Shown piece by piece: positions 49,457-58,068 of a stretch of 64,000 nt of DNA. Where the stretch lies: contig CACYME010000001.1 in the NCBI GenBank assembly GCA_902775475.1, positions 1 to 64,000 on the forward strand, written 5' to 3'. This DNA is from an uncultured Prevotellaceae bacterium (GTDB taxonomy: Bacteria; Bacteroidota; Bacteroidia; Bacteroidales; Bacteroidaceae). Position 1 is the stretch's first letter. Every line of letters starts with the position of its first letter. A program made the translations under genes and the position numbers. The notes under the pieces were generated by a model. It was given only the letters and a program-made list of their open reading frames with translations, had not been told where the DNA came from and did not search any database.

Positions 49457-50893
49457 ATGAAATTATATAGCGACGAAGAGCTGGCCCGCATCCTGGACCA
49501 GGACATCTTTCACCAGATAAGCCAAGTGGCCGACATGATGGGCGTGGAGTGCTACGTGGTGGGAGGCTACGTGCGCGACATCTTCCTGGAACGCCCCAGC
49601 AACGACATCGACGTGGTGGTGGTGGGCAGCGGCATCGACGTGGCCACCGCGCTGAAGAAGCGACTCGGCCGGAAGGCCCACCTGAGCGTGTTCAAGAACT
49701 TCGGCACGGCACAGGTGAAAATCAACGAAAAGCTGGAAGTGGAGTTCGTGGGCGCCCGCCGCGAGAGCTACAGCCACGACTCGCGCAAGCCCATCGTGGA
49801 AGACGGCACGCTGGAGGACGACCAGAACCGCCGCGACTTCACCATCAACGCCATGGCCATCTGCCTGAACGCCAGCCGCTTCGGCGAGCTCGTTGACCCC
49901 TTCAACGGACTGGCCGACCTGGAGGACGGCATCATCGCCACACCGCTCGACCCTGAGGTGACGTTCAGCGACGACCCCCTGCGCATGATGCGCTGCGTGC
50001 GCTTCGCCACCCAGCTGAACTTCCAGATTGAGGACGTCACCTTCGAGGCGCTGGAGCACATGGCCGACCGGATAAAAATCGTCAGCATGGAGCGCATCAA
50101 CGTCGAGCTGAACAAAATCATGCTCTCGCCATCGCCCAGCAGGGGATTCGTAGACCTGCAGCGGGCCGGACTGCTGCAGCTCATCATGCCCGAACTGGCC
50201 GCCCTCGACATCGTGGAGCAGAAGAACGGACGGGCCCACAAGAACAACTTCTACCACACGCTCGAAGTGGTCGACAACGTGGCCGCTCGCGGAGCATCGC
50301 TCTGGCTGCGGTGGGCCGCCCTGCTGCACGACATCGGCAAGACAAGGACAAAACGCTGGGACCCCGCCATCGGATGGACGTTCCACAACCATAATTATAT
50401 AGGGATGAAGATGGTGGAGCCGCTGTTCCGCCGTCTGAAGCTGCCCATGGGCCAGGAGATGCACTACGTGGAGAAACTGGTGGAGCTGCACATGCGGCCG
50501 CAGGTGATTGCCGACGACATCGTAACCGACTCGGCCGTCAGGCGACTGCTGAACGACGCCGGCGACGACATCGACGACCTGATGACGCTCTGCGAGGCCG
50601 ACATCACCAGCAAGAACGAGGTGAAGAAGAAGTTGTTCCTCGAGAACTTCCGCATGGTGCGCGAGAAGCTGACCGACCTGAAGGAGAAGGACTACAAGCG
50701 GCTGCTGCAACCCGTCATCGACGGCAACGAAATCATGCAGCTCTTCGGGTTGAAGCCTTCGCGCGAGGTGGGCACGCTGAAGCAATACCTGAAGGATGCC
50801 GTGCTCGACAACCGCGTGGAGAACGAGCGCGAGCCACTCATGCAGCTGCTCATCAAGAAAGCTGCCGAAATGGGGTTCACCCCCACAACCTGA
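49457..50893 (+). CDS. cca: tRNA nucleotidyltransferase (CCA-adding or A-adding), HD domain
   Basis: A 478-residue class II nucleotidyltransferase. VGGYVRDIFLERPSNDIDVV (about 34-53) holds the G-G...D-x-D catalytic motif, RRDFTINAMAICL follows, and DDPLRMMRCVRFATQLNF is motif C/D. An HD domain lies at about 283-300 (RWAALLHDIGKTRT). It builds or repairs the 3' CCA end of tRNAs; CCA- and A-adding types cannot be told apart here. A strong Shine-Dalgarno is present. mazG follows after 19 bases. Confidence 0.94.
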   Translation: MKLYSDEELARILDQDIFHQISQVADMMGVECYVVGGYVRDIFLERPSNDIDVVVVGSGIDVATALKKRLGRKAHLSVFKNFGTAQVKINEKLEVEFVGARRESYSHDSRKPIVEDGTLEDDQNRRDFTINAMAICLNASRFGELVDPFNGLADLEDGIIATPLDPEVTFSDDPLRMMRCVRFATQLNFQIEDVTFEALEHMADRIKIVSMERINVELNKIMLSPSPSRGFVDLQRAGLLQLIMPELAALDIVEQKNGRAHKNNFYHTLEVVDNVAARGASLWLRWAALLHDIGKTRTKRWDPAIGWTFHNHNYIGMKMVEPLFRRLKLPMGQEMHYVEKLVELHMRPQVIADDIVTDSAVRRLLNDAGDDIDDLMTLCEADITSKNEVKKKLFLENFRMVREKLTDLKEKDYKRLLQPVIDGNEIMQLFGLKPSREVGTLKQYLKDAVLDNRVENEREPLMQLLIKKAAEMGFTPTT

Positions 50894-50912
50894 ACAAACA
50901 GAACACAACGAT

Positions 50913-51767
50913 ATGCATACACGAGAAGAACAGATGCAGGCCTTCGGGCGACTGCTCGACGTGCTGGACCAACTGCGCGAGAAATGTCCCTGGGACCGCA
51001 AGCAGACCAACGAGAGCCTGCGCCCGAACACCATTGAGGAAACCTACGAGCTGTGCGACGCCCTCGCCCGCGGCGACCAGCACGACACGATGAAGGAGCT
51101 GGGCGACGTGATGATGCACCTCTGCTTCTACGCCAAGATCGGCCAGGAGCAGGGTGCCTTCGACATCTACGACGTGCTGCGCCAGCAGGCCGACAAGCTC
51201 ATCTTTCGCCATCCGCACATCTACCACCCCTCGCAGGTGGGACAGGACGAGCCACGCCCCCTGCCCTACGGCGAGACCGAGGAGGAGCGCGAGTTTGCCA
51301 ACGCCAAGACGGCCGACCAGGTGCTGCAGAACTGGGAACAGATCAAGCTGAAGGAGAAAGACGGCAACAAGACGGTGCTGAGCGGTGTGCCGGCGGCACT
51401 GCCATCGGTCATCAAGGCCTATCGCATTCAGGACAAGGCTCGCAACGTGGGCTTCGACTGGCAGCGCCGCGAGGACGTGTGGCAGAAGGTGCGCGAGGAG
51501 CTGGACGAACTGGAGGTGGAGCTGAACAAGGAGGACAAGGAGAAGAGCACCAACGAGCTGGGCGACTTCCTCTTCGCCGTCATCAACGCTGCACGGCTCT
51601 ACAAAATAAACCCCGACAACGCCCTGGAACGCACCAACGCGAAGTTCATACGCCGCTTCAACTACATCGAGCAGCACAGCATTCGCGCCGGGCGACCGCT
51701 GACCGAGATGACGCTGGAGGAGATGGACCAGCTCTGGAACGAGGCCAAGCAACAGGAGAAATCATAA
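50913..51767 (+). CDS. mazG: Nucleoside triphosphate pyrophosphohydrolase MazG
   Basis: A 284-residue protein with two MazG domains. The first has LREKCPWDRKQTNESLRPNT (about 21-40), EETYEL and the metal-binding ELGDVMMHL; the second has VREELDELEVELNKED and STNELGDFLFAVINAAR. It hydrolyses NTPs and dNTPs to monophosphates, cleaning abnormal nucleotides. A linker of about 25 extra residues (DEPRPLPYGETEEEREFANA) separates the domains. The ATG at 50913 begins the recognised N terminus. It likely shares a transcript with cca. Confidence 0.94.
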   Translation: MHTREEQMQAFGRLLDVLDQLREKCPWDRKQTNESLRPNTIEETYELCDALARGDQHDTMKELGDVMMHLCFYAKIGQEQGAFDIYDVLRQQADKLIFRHPHIYHPSQVGQDEPRPLPYGETEEEREFANAKTADQVLQNWEQIKLKEKDGNKTVLSGVPAALPSVIKAYRIQDKARNVGFDWQRREDVWQKVREELDELEVELNKEDKEKSTNELGDFLFAVINAARLYKINPDNALERTNAKFIRRFNYIEQHSIRAGRPLTEMTLEEMDQLWNEAKQQEKS

Positions 51768-51777
51768 CCTTAAGCTC

Positions 51778-51850
51778 TCAGCGCTCAACAATCTAAAGTC
51801 TCTCAACTCTCAACACTCAACTCTCAACTCTCAACACTCAACTCTCAACA
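51778..51850. repeat. CTCAACTCT tandem repeat in the rnz leader
   Basis: About eight degenerate units of CTCAACTCT/CTCAACA fill the gap between mazG and rnz and end three bases before the rnz ATG, leaving no Shine-Dalgarno site. Confidence 0.8.
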
Positions 51851-51853
51851 CAA

Positions 51854-52771
51854 ATGGAGCCATTCCGCGTACACATTCTGGGCTGCGGCAGCGCACTGCC
51901 CACCACGCGCCACTTCTCGTCGATGCAGGTAGTGGACTGTAGGGGAAAACTGTTCATGATCGACTGCGGCGAAGGCGCTCAGCTGCAGCTGCGACGCTCG
52001 TCGCTGTCGTTCGAGCGGCTGGGCCACGTGTTCATCTCGCATCTGCACGGCGACCACTGCTTCGGGCTCATCGGCATGATCAGCACCTTCGGACTGCTGG
52101 GCCGTAACGCATCGCTGCACATCCACGCACCCGGCGAGCTGGAGCCGATGCTGAAAGCACAGCTCAACATGTTCTTCAACTACGACATAGGCTACGCCGT
52201 GGAGTTCCACCCCGTAGACACCACGCGGCAGCAGGTCATCTACGAGGACCGCTCGCTCACCGTGGAGAGCATCCCCCTGGACCATCGCATGCCTTGCGCA
52301 GGCTTCCTTTTCCGCGAGAAACCCACCCTGCCCCACATCCGCCGCGACATGATTGACCTCTACGGCATTCCCACCTCGCAAATCATGAACATCAAGGGCG
52401 GACAGGGATTCACGCTGCCCGACGGCACCACCGTTCCCCACGAACAGCTGGTAACCGCCCCCGACAAGCCGCGCAGCTATGCCTACTGCTCTGACACGAA
52501 GTATATGCCGCGACTGCATGAACGGCTGAAGGGGGTTGACACCCTCTACCACGAGAGCACCTACGCCGACGACAAGCTACAGAGCGCCGAAAACTACTAC
52601 CACTCCACCGCCCGCCAGGCCGCCACCGTGGCACGCGACGCACAGGTGGGAAAACTGCTGCTGGGGCACTACAGCGCACGCTACGCCGACGAGCACATAC
52701 TGCTCAATGAGGCCCAGCAAGTGTTCCAAAACAGCTTCCTGACCAATGAAATGGACGTTTTCGACGTCTGA
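51854..52771 (+). CDS. rnz: Ribonuclease Z
   Basis: A 305-residue metallo-beta-lactamase-fold nuclease of the short (bacterial) type. LGCGSALPTTRHFSS near the start, the zinc motif ISHLHGDHCFGL (about 61-72), the PxKxxxY-like region, SDTKYMPRL, LYHESTY and the final LLLGHYSARY carry the remaining ligands. It trims the 3' ends of tRNA precursors, which suits its place after cca. The leader is a pure tandem repeat. Confidence 0.95.
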   Translation: MEPFRVHILGCGSALPTTRHFSSMQVVDCRGKLFMIDCGEGAQLQLRRSSLSFERLGHVFISHLHGDHCFGLIGMISTFGLLGRNASLHIHAPGELEPMLKAQLNMFFNYDIGYAVEFHPVDTTRQQVIYEDRSLTVESIPLDHRMPCAGFLFREKPTLPHIRRDMIDLYGIPTSQIMNIKGGQGFTLPDGTTVPHEQLVTAPDKPRSYAYCSDTKYMPRLHERLKGVDTLYHESTYADDKLQSAENYYHSTARQAATVARDAQVGKLLLGHYSARYADEHILLNEAQQVFQNSFLTNEMDVFDV

Positions 52772-52793
52772 ACAGCAGATTTTTGCCTTTTTA

Positions 52794-52825
52794 TTTGGCC
52801 GAACCGATTTTTTTTCCTATTTTTG
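52794..52825 (+). promoter_or_regulatory. Promoter for the small secreted protein gene
   Basis: TTTG (52794-52797), a 20-base spacer and TATTTTTG (52818-52825), 26 bases before the ATG at 52852. Confidence 0.7.
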
Positions 52826-52851
52826 CGGTGTAATTACAAAACAATGCATGC

Positions 52852-53169
52852 ATGAATAGGAAAAAGTTTCTTATATTGTCGGTAGTAGCTATGCTGGCTT
52901 TTGCCATGCCATCGACGGCCATGAACATGGTCATGGAGATGGGTGTGGCCGAGCAGGCCGACGAACCGGCCCCCACCATCAGCGTCGACGCCAACGTCGT
53001 CAGCGTCAACGGGGCCAGTGGCATGACGCTCGAGGTAGTTTCGCTCACGGGACGGGCCGTCGCCACTTATAAGATTGAAGGTCCCGCCCAGCGTATTGAA
53101 CTTAATCTGCCTAAAGGGTGCTACATCTTGAAAGTTGGCAAGGTAGTGCGAAAAGTCACCGTTCGCTGA
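52852..53169 (+). CDS. Small secreted protein consisting almost only of a sorting-tail-like domain
   Basis: A 105-residue protein: signal peptide 1-23 (ends PSTAM), a short spacer, then about 65 residues in the pattern of Bacteroidota C-terminal sorting domains (VSLTGRAVATYKIEG, LPKGCYILKVGKVVRKVTVR). The same G-R-x-V...P-K-G-x-Y-x-x-x-G ending closes the two large surface proteins at 5-14 kb. With no cargo in front, it might be a remnant, a decoy or a small secreted product. The L,D-transpeptidase frame overlaps its end. Confidence 0.7.
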   Translation: MNRKKFLILSVVAMLAFAMPSTAMNMVMEMGVAEQADEPAPTISVDANVVSVNGASGMTLEVVSLTGRAVATYKIEGPAQRIELNLPKGCYILKVGKVVRKVTVR

Positions 53170-54644
53170 TTATCATCAGCAGCATTTTCCTTGCAATGAA
53201 CATCTCCGCATGCAAGCAAAGCAGCGTGGAGAGTGCTCTTGACGAGGCTGCTCTGCACCTGGAGCAGCTCTATGAGCAACATCGTCTGGATGCCGTGCAG
53301 CATCTCGACATCATCATCAACGATTCCAAAGACTCTCTGTATGCCGACCGCATGGCCCGCCGCTATTATAACGAGGGCGGACTGTGGCGGTGGATGGGCT
53401 CGCCGGAGCAGATAGCGCTCTGCGACGCCCTCGACAGCGTGATGCACAGCCAGATAGGGGCCATGGGCTTTAAGGAAGAGGTATTTCGGTTGCCCAGCAT
53501 CGACCAGCGGCTGCCACTGATGCACCAGCCTGACTCAGTGCCCAACCTGGCCCAGACGATGGCACAACTGGAAGCCGACCTCACACAGGCCTATCTGCGC
53601 TACGTCGTGGGGCAGCGTTTCGGCTTCACTACGCCCCGCAAGCTCTTCGGCAAGAGCGAGTATGACATCGAGATTGACCAGGCCGACAGCGCCTTCATTG
53701 ACCTTGCCATGAAACAGCTGAAGGACAAAGACACGATGCTCGCATTCCTGGCCGAGGCAGAACAGCAGGACAGTGCCTACCAGAGACTGAAGCGACAGCT
53801 GGCCATTGACAGCACTCCCGATGCCCGCAACCTGACGCTCTGCAACATGGAGCGGCTGCGCTGGCGCGACAAGAAGCACGCCAAGGAAGCCAGCCGCCAC
53901 ATCTTCGTGAACATCGCGTCGCAGCAGGTGTGGGCCATAGGGCCTGACAGCGTCATCAATATGCGTGTCTGCTACGGCAAGCCCGACACGAAGACGCCCC
54001 TACTGTCGAGCGAGATCACCCGCATAGAAGTGAACCCCGAATGGGGCATTCCGCAGAGCATCATCCGCAACGAGGTGAGCGGACACGCCGGCGATTCGGC
54101 CTACTTCGCACGCCGCAACTACTATGTCGTGGGCAGCGGTGGCCAAAGGGTGAACCCCGCACGCCTGTCGAGTGCCGACCTGCGCAGCGGGCGGTATGCC
54201 GTCAGACAGCGTAGCGGCAGGGGCAACTCGCTGGGGCGCATCATCTTCCGATTCCCCAACAAGTTCTCTGTCTACCTACACGACACTTCGTCGCCCGGAG
54301 CTTTCAAGAACGAACGCAGAGCCGTATCACATGGCTGTGTGCGCCTGCAAAGGCCGTTCGACATCGCAGAGTTCGTCTTGCCCGATGCCGATGCATGGAC
54401 GCTGGACAAGATTCGCCTGTCGATGGACCTGCAGCCGAGAACCGAGCAGGGAAAGAAATACAAGCGTGAGCACAGCGGAGCCATCCGCCTCGTCAACAAT
54501 CTCCCGCTGGAAACGAAGGTGCCCGTACTCATTGACTACTATACGTACTACCCCAACCCGAGCACCGGAAAGCTTGAGAAATGGAGCGACATCTACGGAT
54601 ACGACAAGATTGTGCTGAAAGCCATTAAGCCTTTCATTCACTGA
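53118..54644 (+). CDS. L,D-transpeptidase (YkuD family) lipoprotein
   Basis: A 508-residue protein from the GTG at 53118. LIIISSIFLAMNISACKQ (about 17-34) looks like a lipoprotein signal with the Cys at about 32. The YkuD domain is at about 260-440: HIFVNIASQQVWAI starts it and the catalytic SHGCVRLQRPFDIAEF is at about 405-420. It cross-links or modifies peptidoglycan in the envelope. The GTG start overlaps the preceding gene by 52 bases but keeps the signal; the ATG at 53196 would remove most of the hydrophobic stretch. The start is therefore uncertain. Confidence 0.85.
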   Translation: MLHLESWQGSAKSHRSLIIISSIFLAMNISACKQSSVESALDEAALHLEQLYEQHRLDAVQHLDIIINDSKDSLYADRMARRYYNEGGLWRWMGSPEQIALCDALDSVMHSQIGAMGFKEEVFRLPSIDQRLPLMHQPDSVPNLAQTMAQLEADLTQAYLRYVVGQRFGFTTPRKLFGKSEYDIEIDQADSAFIDLAMKQLKDKDTMLAFLAEAEQQDSAYQRLKRQLAIDSTPDARNLTLCNMERLRWRDKKHAKEASRHIFVNIASQQVWAIGPDSVINMRVCYGKPDTKTPLLSSEITRIEVNPEWGIPQSIIRNEVSGHAGDSAYFARRNYYVVGSGGQRVNPARLSSADLRSGRYAVRQRSGRGNSLGRIIFRFPNKFSVYLHDTSSPGAFKNERRAVSHGCVRLQRPFDIAEFVLPDADAWTLDKIRLSMDLQPRTEQGKKYKREHSGAIRLVNNLPLETKVPVLIDYYTYYPNPSTGKLEKWSDIYGYDKIVLKAIKPFIH

Positions 54645-54668
54645 CCAGTCTAAAAAATCATTCCAGAC

Positions 54669-55220
54669 ATGGAAACCTATGACGACCAGCAGCTAATCAA
54701 CTTGCTCCGGAACCCAGCCACCCTGCGCAAAGGGTTCGAAAGCATGGTGCGACAGTACAGCGAACAGCTCTACTGGCAGGTGCGGCGCATCGTCATCACC
54801 CACGAAGATGCCGATGACGTGGTGCAGAACGCACTGCTGAAAGCGTGGAACTCTATTGGTACCTTTAAAGGTGACTCGAAGGTGTTCACATGGCTATCGC
54901 GTATTGCCATCAATGAGGCGCTGGACTTCACACGGCGACAGAAGAACCACCCCACCGTCAGCACCGACGACAGCGAGCTGCGACTGTCCAGCAGGCTCAT
55001 GGCTGATGACTACTTCGACGGCGACGAGACGGAAGCGCAGCTGCAGGAGGCCATCGCCAGCCTGCCCGACGTGCAACGCACCGTCTTCCAGCTGCGCTAC
55101 TACGACGAGATGAAATACAGCGAGATAAGCCGCATCCTCGGAACATCGGAAGGAGGCCTGAAAGCATCCTATCACATCGCAGTGAAAAAAATTACAGATT
55201 TTTTCCATCGACACGATTAA
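54669..55220 (+). CDS. ECF-type RNA polymerase sigma factor
   Basis: A 183-residue group 4 sigma factor. Region 2 (about 20-90: THEDADDVVQNALLKAWNSI, FTWLSRIAINEALDFTRRQK) and region 4 (about 125-180: LPDVQRTVFQLRYYDEMKY, then SEISRILGTSEGGLKASYH) are complete; there is no extra sensing domain. It directs polymerase to a stress or envelope regulon. It is followed by a small membrane protein and an exported helical protein, which suggests a sigma/anti-sigma/envelope-sensor unit. The gap after the L,D-transpeptidase is only 24 bases, so read-through is possible. Confidence 0.93.
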   Translation: METYDDQQLINLLRNPATLRKGFESMVRQYSEQLYWQVRRIVITHEDADDVVQNALLKAWNSIGTFKGDSKVFTWLSRIAINEALDFTRRQKNHPTVSTDDSELRLSSRLMADDYFDGDETEAQLQEAIASLPDVQRTVFQLRYYDEMKYSEISRILGTSEGGLKASYHIAVKKITDFFHRHD

Positions 55221-55266
55221 ACCTTCATAATCCATATACGTCAATTACACAGAAAGGAAAACAACT

Positions 55267-55641
55267 ATGATGAACGAAGAAGAATATCTGAACAGCAAGA
55301 TGGGAAAGAAGAACCCATTTACCGTTCCTGAAGGCTATTTCGACAAGCTGACGGAGCAGGTGATGGCAAAGATTCCCGCCGAAGCGGAACAGGTGAAGCC
55401 TGCCCGCACCGTGCAACTGCGCCCGTGGTTCTATGCTGCGGCTGCCTGCGTCTGCGTCGCAGTGTTTACCGCAGCCCTGCTCTTCAGCGGCAGAAGCGAA
55501 AACAACGTCGGACTGCAGCAAATGGCCAGCATGGAACAGGAGAACACGAACTACTACAGTGACACCTACATTGACGAGGAGGCAGATTATGCTATGGTTG
55601 ACAACCAGGAGATATACGCCTACCTGCTGGCCAACATGTAG
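55267..55641 (+). CDS. Small single-span membrane protein, candidate anti-sigma factor
   Basis: A 124-residue protein: soluble acidic N terminus (about 1-55, with NPFTVPEGYFDKLTEQVMAK), one membrane span (about 56-75, FYAAAACVCVAVFTAALLF) and an acidic C-terminal part outside (YYSDTYIDEEADYAMVDN). The N-terminal FxVPEGYFxxL motif recurs in Bacteroidetes proteins coded beside ECF sigma genes. No zinc-binding anti-sigma motif is present. Anti-sigma function is inferred from position and topology only. Confidence 0.65.
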   Translation: MMNEEEYLNSKMGKKNPFTVPEGYFDKLTEQVMAKIPAEAEQVKPARTVQLRPWFYAAAACVCVAVFTAALLFSGRSENNVGLQQMASMEQENTNYYSDTYIDEEADYAMVDNQEIYAYLLANM

Positions 55642-55686
55642 GAAATACACCGAAGGAACTGACTAACTACTTAATTCGACGAGCTA

Positions 55687-56253
55687 ATGAAGAAGTTTAG
55701 TTTTATCCTGCTGATGACCGTGCTTGCAGCCAGCATGAGTGCACAAAATAGGCGTCACCAGCAATCCGCCGAGCAGCGTTTCTCGCCCGAGAGGTTTGAA
55801 GCGCAGCTACAGGAATACATCACGAAAGAAGCTAATCTGACACAGCAGGAAGCTGCCAAGTTCTTCCCTGTCTACAAAGAAATGCAGGAGAAGCAACGCA
55901 TTCAGTTTGACCGTCAGCGTGAGCAAAGCAAAATTAAGCCCACCGACGAGCAAGGTTGCATGAAAGCCATCAAGGAAAGCGACGAGATAGACCTTGAGCT
56001 GAAGCGCATCCAGCAGAACTACCACTGCCGTTTTCTGGAGCTGATGCCCGCCTCAAAGGTCTACGACATCCTGAAGGCCGAGCAGAACTTCTACCGCCAC
56101 ATGATGAAGAACTGGGGACGTGGTCCTCAAAACTGGGGACGAGGCTTCGGACAGGGTTTCGGACAGGGCCAGCAGAACTGGCCACGGATGCCCCAAGGTT
56201 TCGGACAAGGCCAGCACAGACAAGGCCCCCCGGGGAATAATAATCAACGCTGA
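55687..56253 (+). CDS. Exported Spy/CpxP-like helical protein with Gly/Gln-rich tail
   Basis: A 188-residue exported protein. Signal peptide 1-19 (ends SMSAQ), then helices with LTQQEAAKFFPVYKEMQEKQ (about 58-77) and a second repeat-like LKAEQNFYRHMMKNWGR, similar in size and charge to periplasmic Spy/CpxP-type chaperones or metal-responsive proteins. The C-terminal 45 residues are low complexity (GQGFGQGQQNWPRMPQGFG). It is third in the ECF unit, so it may be part of an envelope-stress response. It overlaps the convergent DUF3256 gene by ten bases. Confidence 0.65.
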   Translation: MKKFSFILLMTVLAASMSAQNRRHQQSAEQRFSPERFEAQLQEYITKEANLTQQEAAKFFPVYKEMQEKQRIQFDRQREQSKIKPTDEQGCMKAIKESDEIDLELKRIQQNYHCRFLELMPASKVYDILKAEQNFYRHMMKNWGRGPQNWGRGFGQGFGQGQQNWPRMPQGFGQGQHRQGPPGNNNQR

Positions 56254-56711
56254 ACAGGAGTGAGCAGCTTTTCGTCGCGCTTCAGCAGCGACGAGCGCTC
56301 CGTTACCTGCTGCAAATGACGCCAGGCAGAGCTATAGGTATCAACTATAGTTTCTGCCTGATTTTCGTTCAGGCTGTAGGTACGCCTGACAAGGACGACG
56401 TAGCGAGAACTATCTATGGGCTCCTCCACCTTTGACAGAGACATGCCAACGGTCAGCACGTCGCTCATGCGCAGCGAGAGACTGTCTGCCGACAATGCCG
56501 TCATCTCGCTGCTGCCTTCCATCAGATTGGTCACTTCTGCCTTCATGTGGGCTTCCATGAAATCTATCATATCCAGACGATTGTTCTTGGAGAGATAGGG
56601 CAACAGCGAGTCAGGCATAGCCTTGAACACATCAGCCATCGGCGGGACGTCCTGAGCCAGCAACGGCAACGAGGAGCATATCAGCAGAACACTTACGAAA
56701 AATCTATTCAT
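56244..56711 (-). CDS. DUF3256 exported protein
   Basis: A 155-residue protein with signal peptide 1-19 (ends PLLAQ). The mature part starts DVPPMADVFKAMPDSLLPYL and has RLDMIDFMEAHMKAEVTNLM and YVVLVRRTYSL, typical of DUF3256, a Bacteroidales family of unknown function. It overlaps the ABC ATPase gene by four bases and is last in the minus-strand run, ending in a tail-to-tail overlap with the ECF unit. Confidence 0.8.
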   Translation of the reverse strand: MNRFFVSVLLICSSLPLLAQDVPPMADVFKAMPDSLLPYLSKNNRLDMIDFMEAHMKAEVTNLMEGSSEMTALSADSLSLRMSDVLTVGMSLSKVEEPIDSSRYVVLVRRTYSLNENQAETIVDTYSSAWRHLQQVTERSSLLKRDEKLLTPVQR

Positions 56712-57349
56712 AATTGCAGGGTAAAATCATAATTCATCGGCAGGGGTTTTCCAATGCTTGTCGCAATCACAGAAGCACCCTGCCGGTCGGCCTCTTCATT
56801 CAGCAGGCTGGCCATCGCCTGGGCATTGCGGTCGTCGAGGTGACTGATGGGTTCATCGGCCAGCAGGAAGTCGAAAGGCTGCACCAATGCACGGATAAGC
56901 GCCACCCGCTGTTGCTGACCAAACGACATTCGCCCAATCTTTTCCATCATCTTATCGGCAATACCCAACCGTTCAAACCAAGCCTCCACTTGCTTTCGGC
57001 TGACATGATTGGTCAGGCGGTTCTTGATGTCTACATTCTCATAGGCCGTCAATTCGGGAAAGAGACGCAGCTCCTGAAACACACATGCCACCTGGTTTCT
57101 ACGCAACTGGCTCCAGTCTGAAATATGGAATTGGCGCACGTCCTTTCCGTCGATGAGGATATTCCCACTATAGTCATGGCGATAGCCCAGAATATAGCTG
57201 CAAAAAGTGCTCTTTCCCTTTCCGCTGTCAGCTTCAATCAGATAGTGACGGCCACGTTCGAAACAGACCGATTTCTTCCAGATGTCAGAGGCAACGACAG
57301 TCGTTTCGAAGACCTGCGGCAAAACGTTCCTTAGCTCAATCTTATTCAT
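56708..57349 (-). CDS. ABC transporter ATP-binding protein
   Basis: A 213-residue complete ABC ATPase. Walker A is EADSGKGKSTFCSYI (about 39-53), the Q-loop FQELRLFPEL lies near 90, the signature is MSFGQQQRVALIRAL (about 140-154) and Walker B is FLLADEPISHLDDRN. The H-loop region reads VIATSIGKP, without the usual histidine. There is no permease gene in the visible cluster. The substrate is unknown; the closest layout is LolD/FtsE-like. It overlaps rsmE by four bases. Confidence 0.85.
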   Translation of the reverse strand: MNKIELRNVLPQVFETTVVASDIWKKSVCFERGRHYLIEADSGKGKSTFCSYILGYRHDYSGNILIDGKDVRQFHISDWSQLRRNQVACVFQELRLFPELTAYENVDIKNRLTNHVSRKQVEAWFERLGIADKMMEKIGRMSFGQQQRVALIRALVQPFDFLLADEPISHLDDRNAQAMASLLNEEADRQGASVIATSIGKPLPMNYDFTLQL

Positions 57350-58068
57350 AGCTGCGAAAGTTGCATCATCATCACTGCTGCCAGTCCTGCGGTCTCGGTG
57401 CGAAGGCGGCTTTGCCCCAAATCAACAGAGGCGAATCCGGCCTCCACGGCACGGTGCACCTCATCGATGGAGAAATCGCCTTCGGGTCCTACCAGCACCA
57501 GCACTTCCTTCCCGTCGAGCTGGACGGCATTAAGTTCTTCATACAAATTCTTTCTGGGAATCTCCTCGTAACAGTGCGCTATATAGCGTAACCCTTCTGT
57601 ATGTTTATGGAGGAAAGTATCGAATTTCAACATCTCGTTCACCACAGGCTTCCATGCCTTGCGGCTCTGCTTCACGGCAGCGATGACAATCTTTTTCAGC
57701 CTTGGCGTTTTCACGACACGCCGCTCTGAGAACTGACAATCGAGCAGCGACAACTCGTCGAAACCGATTTCCGTAGCCTTCTCTGCGAGCCACTCGATGC
57801 GTTCCATCATCTTCGTCGGAGCAATCGCCAAGTGCAGATGTCCCTTCCACGGCCGTTTCTGCTCCAGGGCTTCCTCAATGCGATACTCACAATGCTTCCC
57901 TGTTGCAAGAGTCACAGAAGCGCGATAGAAGAAGCCCTCACCATCGAGGAGGACAATGGCATCGCCAGCTTGCAGACGGAGCACACGCACTGCATGAACC
58001 GCTTCCTCTTCGGGCAGTTCATGTTGTTCTGCAGCATGAGGCACATAAAAGTAACGTTCTTCTTTCAT
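57346..58068 (-). CDS. rsmE: 16S rRNA (uracil-1498-N3)-methyltransferase
   Basis: A 240-residue SPOUT methyltransferase. A PUA-like N-terminal part (VRVLRLQAGDAIVLLDGEG) precedes the knot domain with KMMERIEWLAEKATEIGFDE, QSRKAWKPV, the AdoMet-binding VLVGPEGDFSIDE and LGQSRLRTETAGLAAV. It modifies U1498 of 16S rRNA. It overlaps both neighbours by four bases, showing tight coupling in the run from ileS. Confidence 0.94.
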   Translation of the reverse strand: MKEERYFYVPHAAEQHELPEEEAVHAVRVLRLQAGDAIVLLDGEGFFYRASVTLATGKHCEYRIEEALEQKRPWKGHLHLAIAPTKMMERIEWLAEKATEIGFDELSLLDCQFSERRVVKTPRLKKIVIAAVKQSRKAWKPVVNEMLKFDTFLHKHTEGLRYIAHCYEEIPRKNLYEELNAVQLDGKEVLVLVGPEGDFSIDEVHRAVEAGFASVDLGQSRLRTETAGLAAVMMMQLSQL

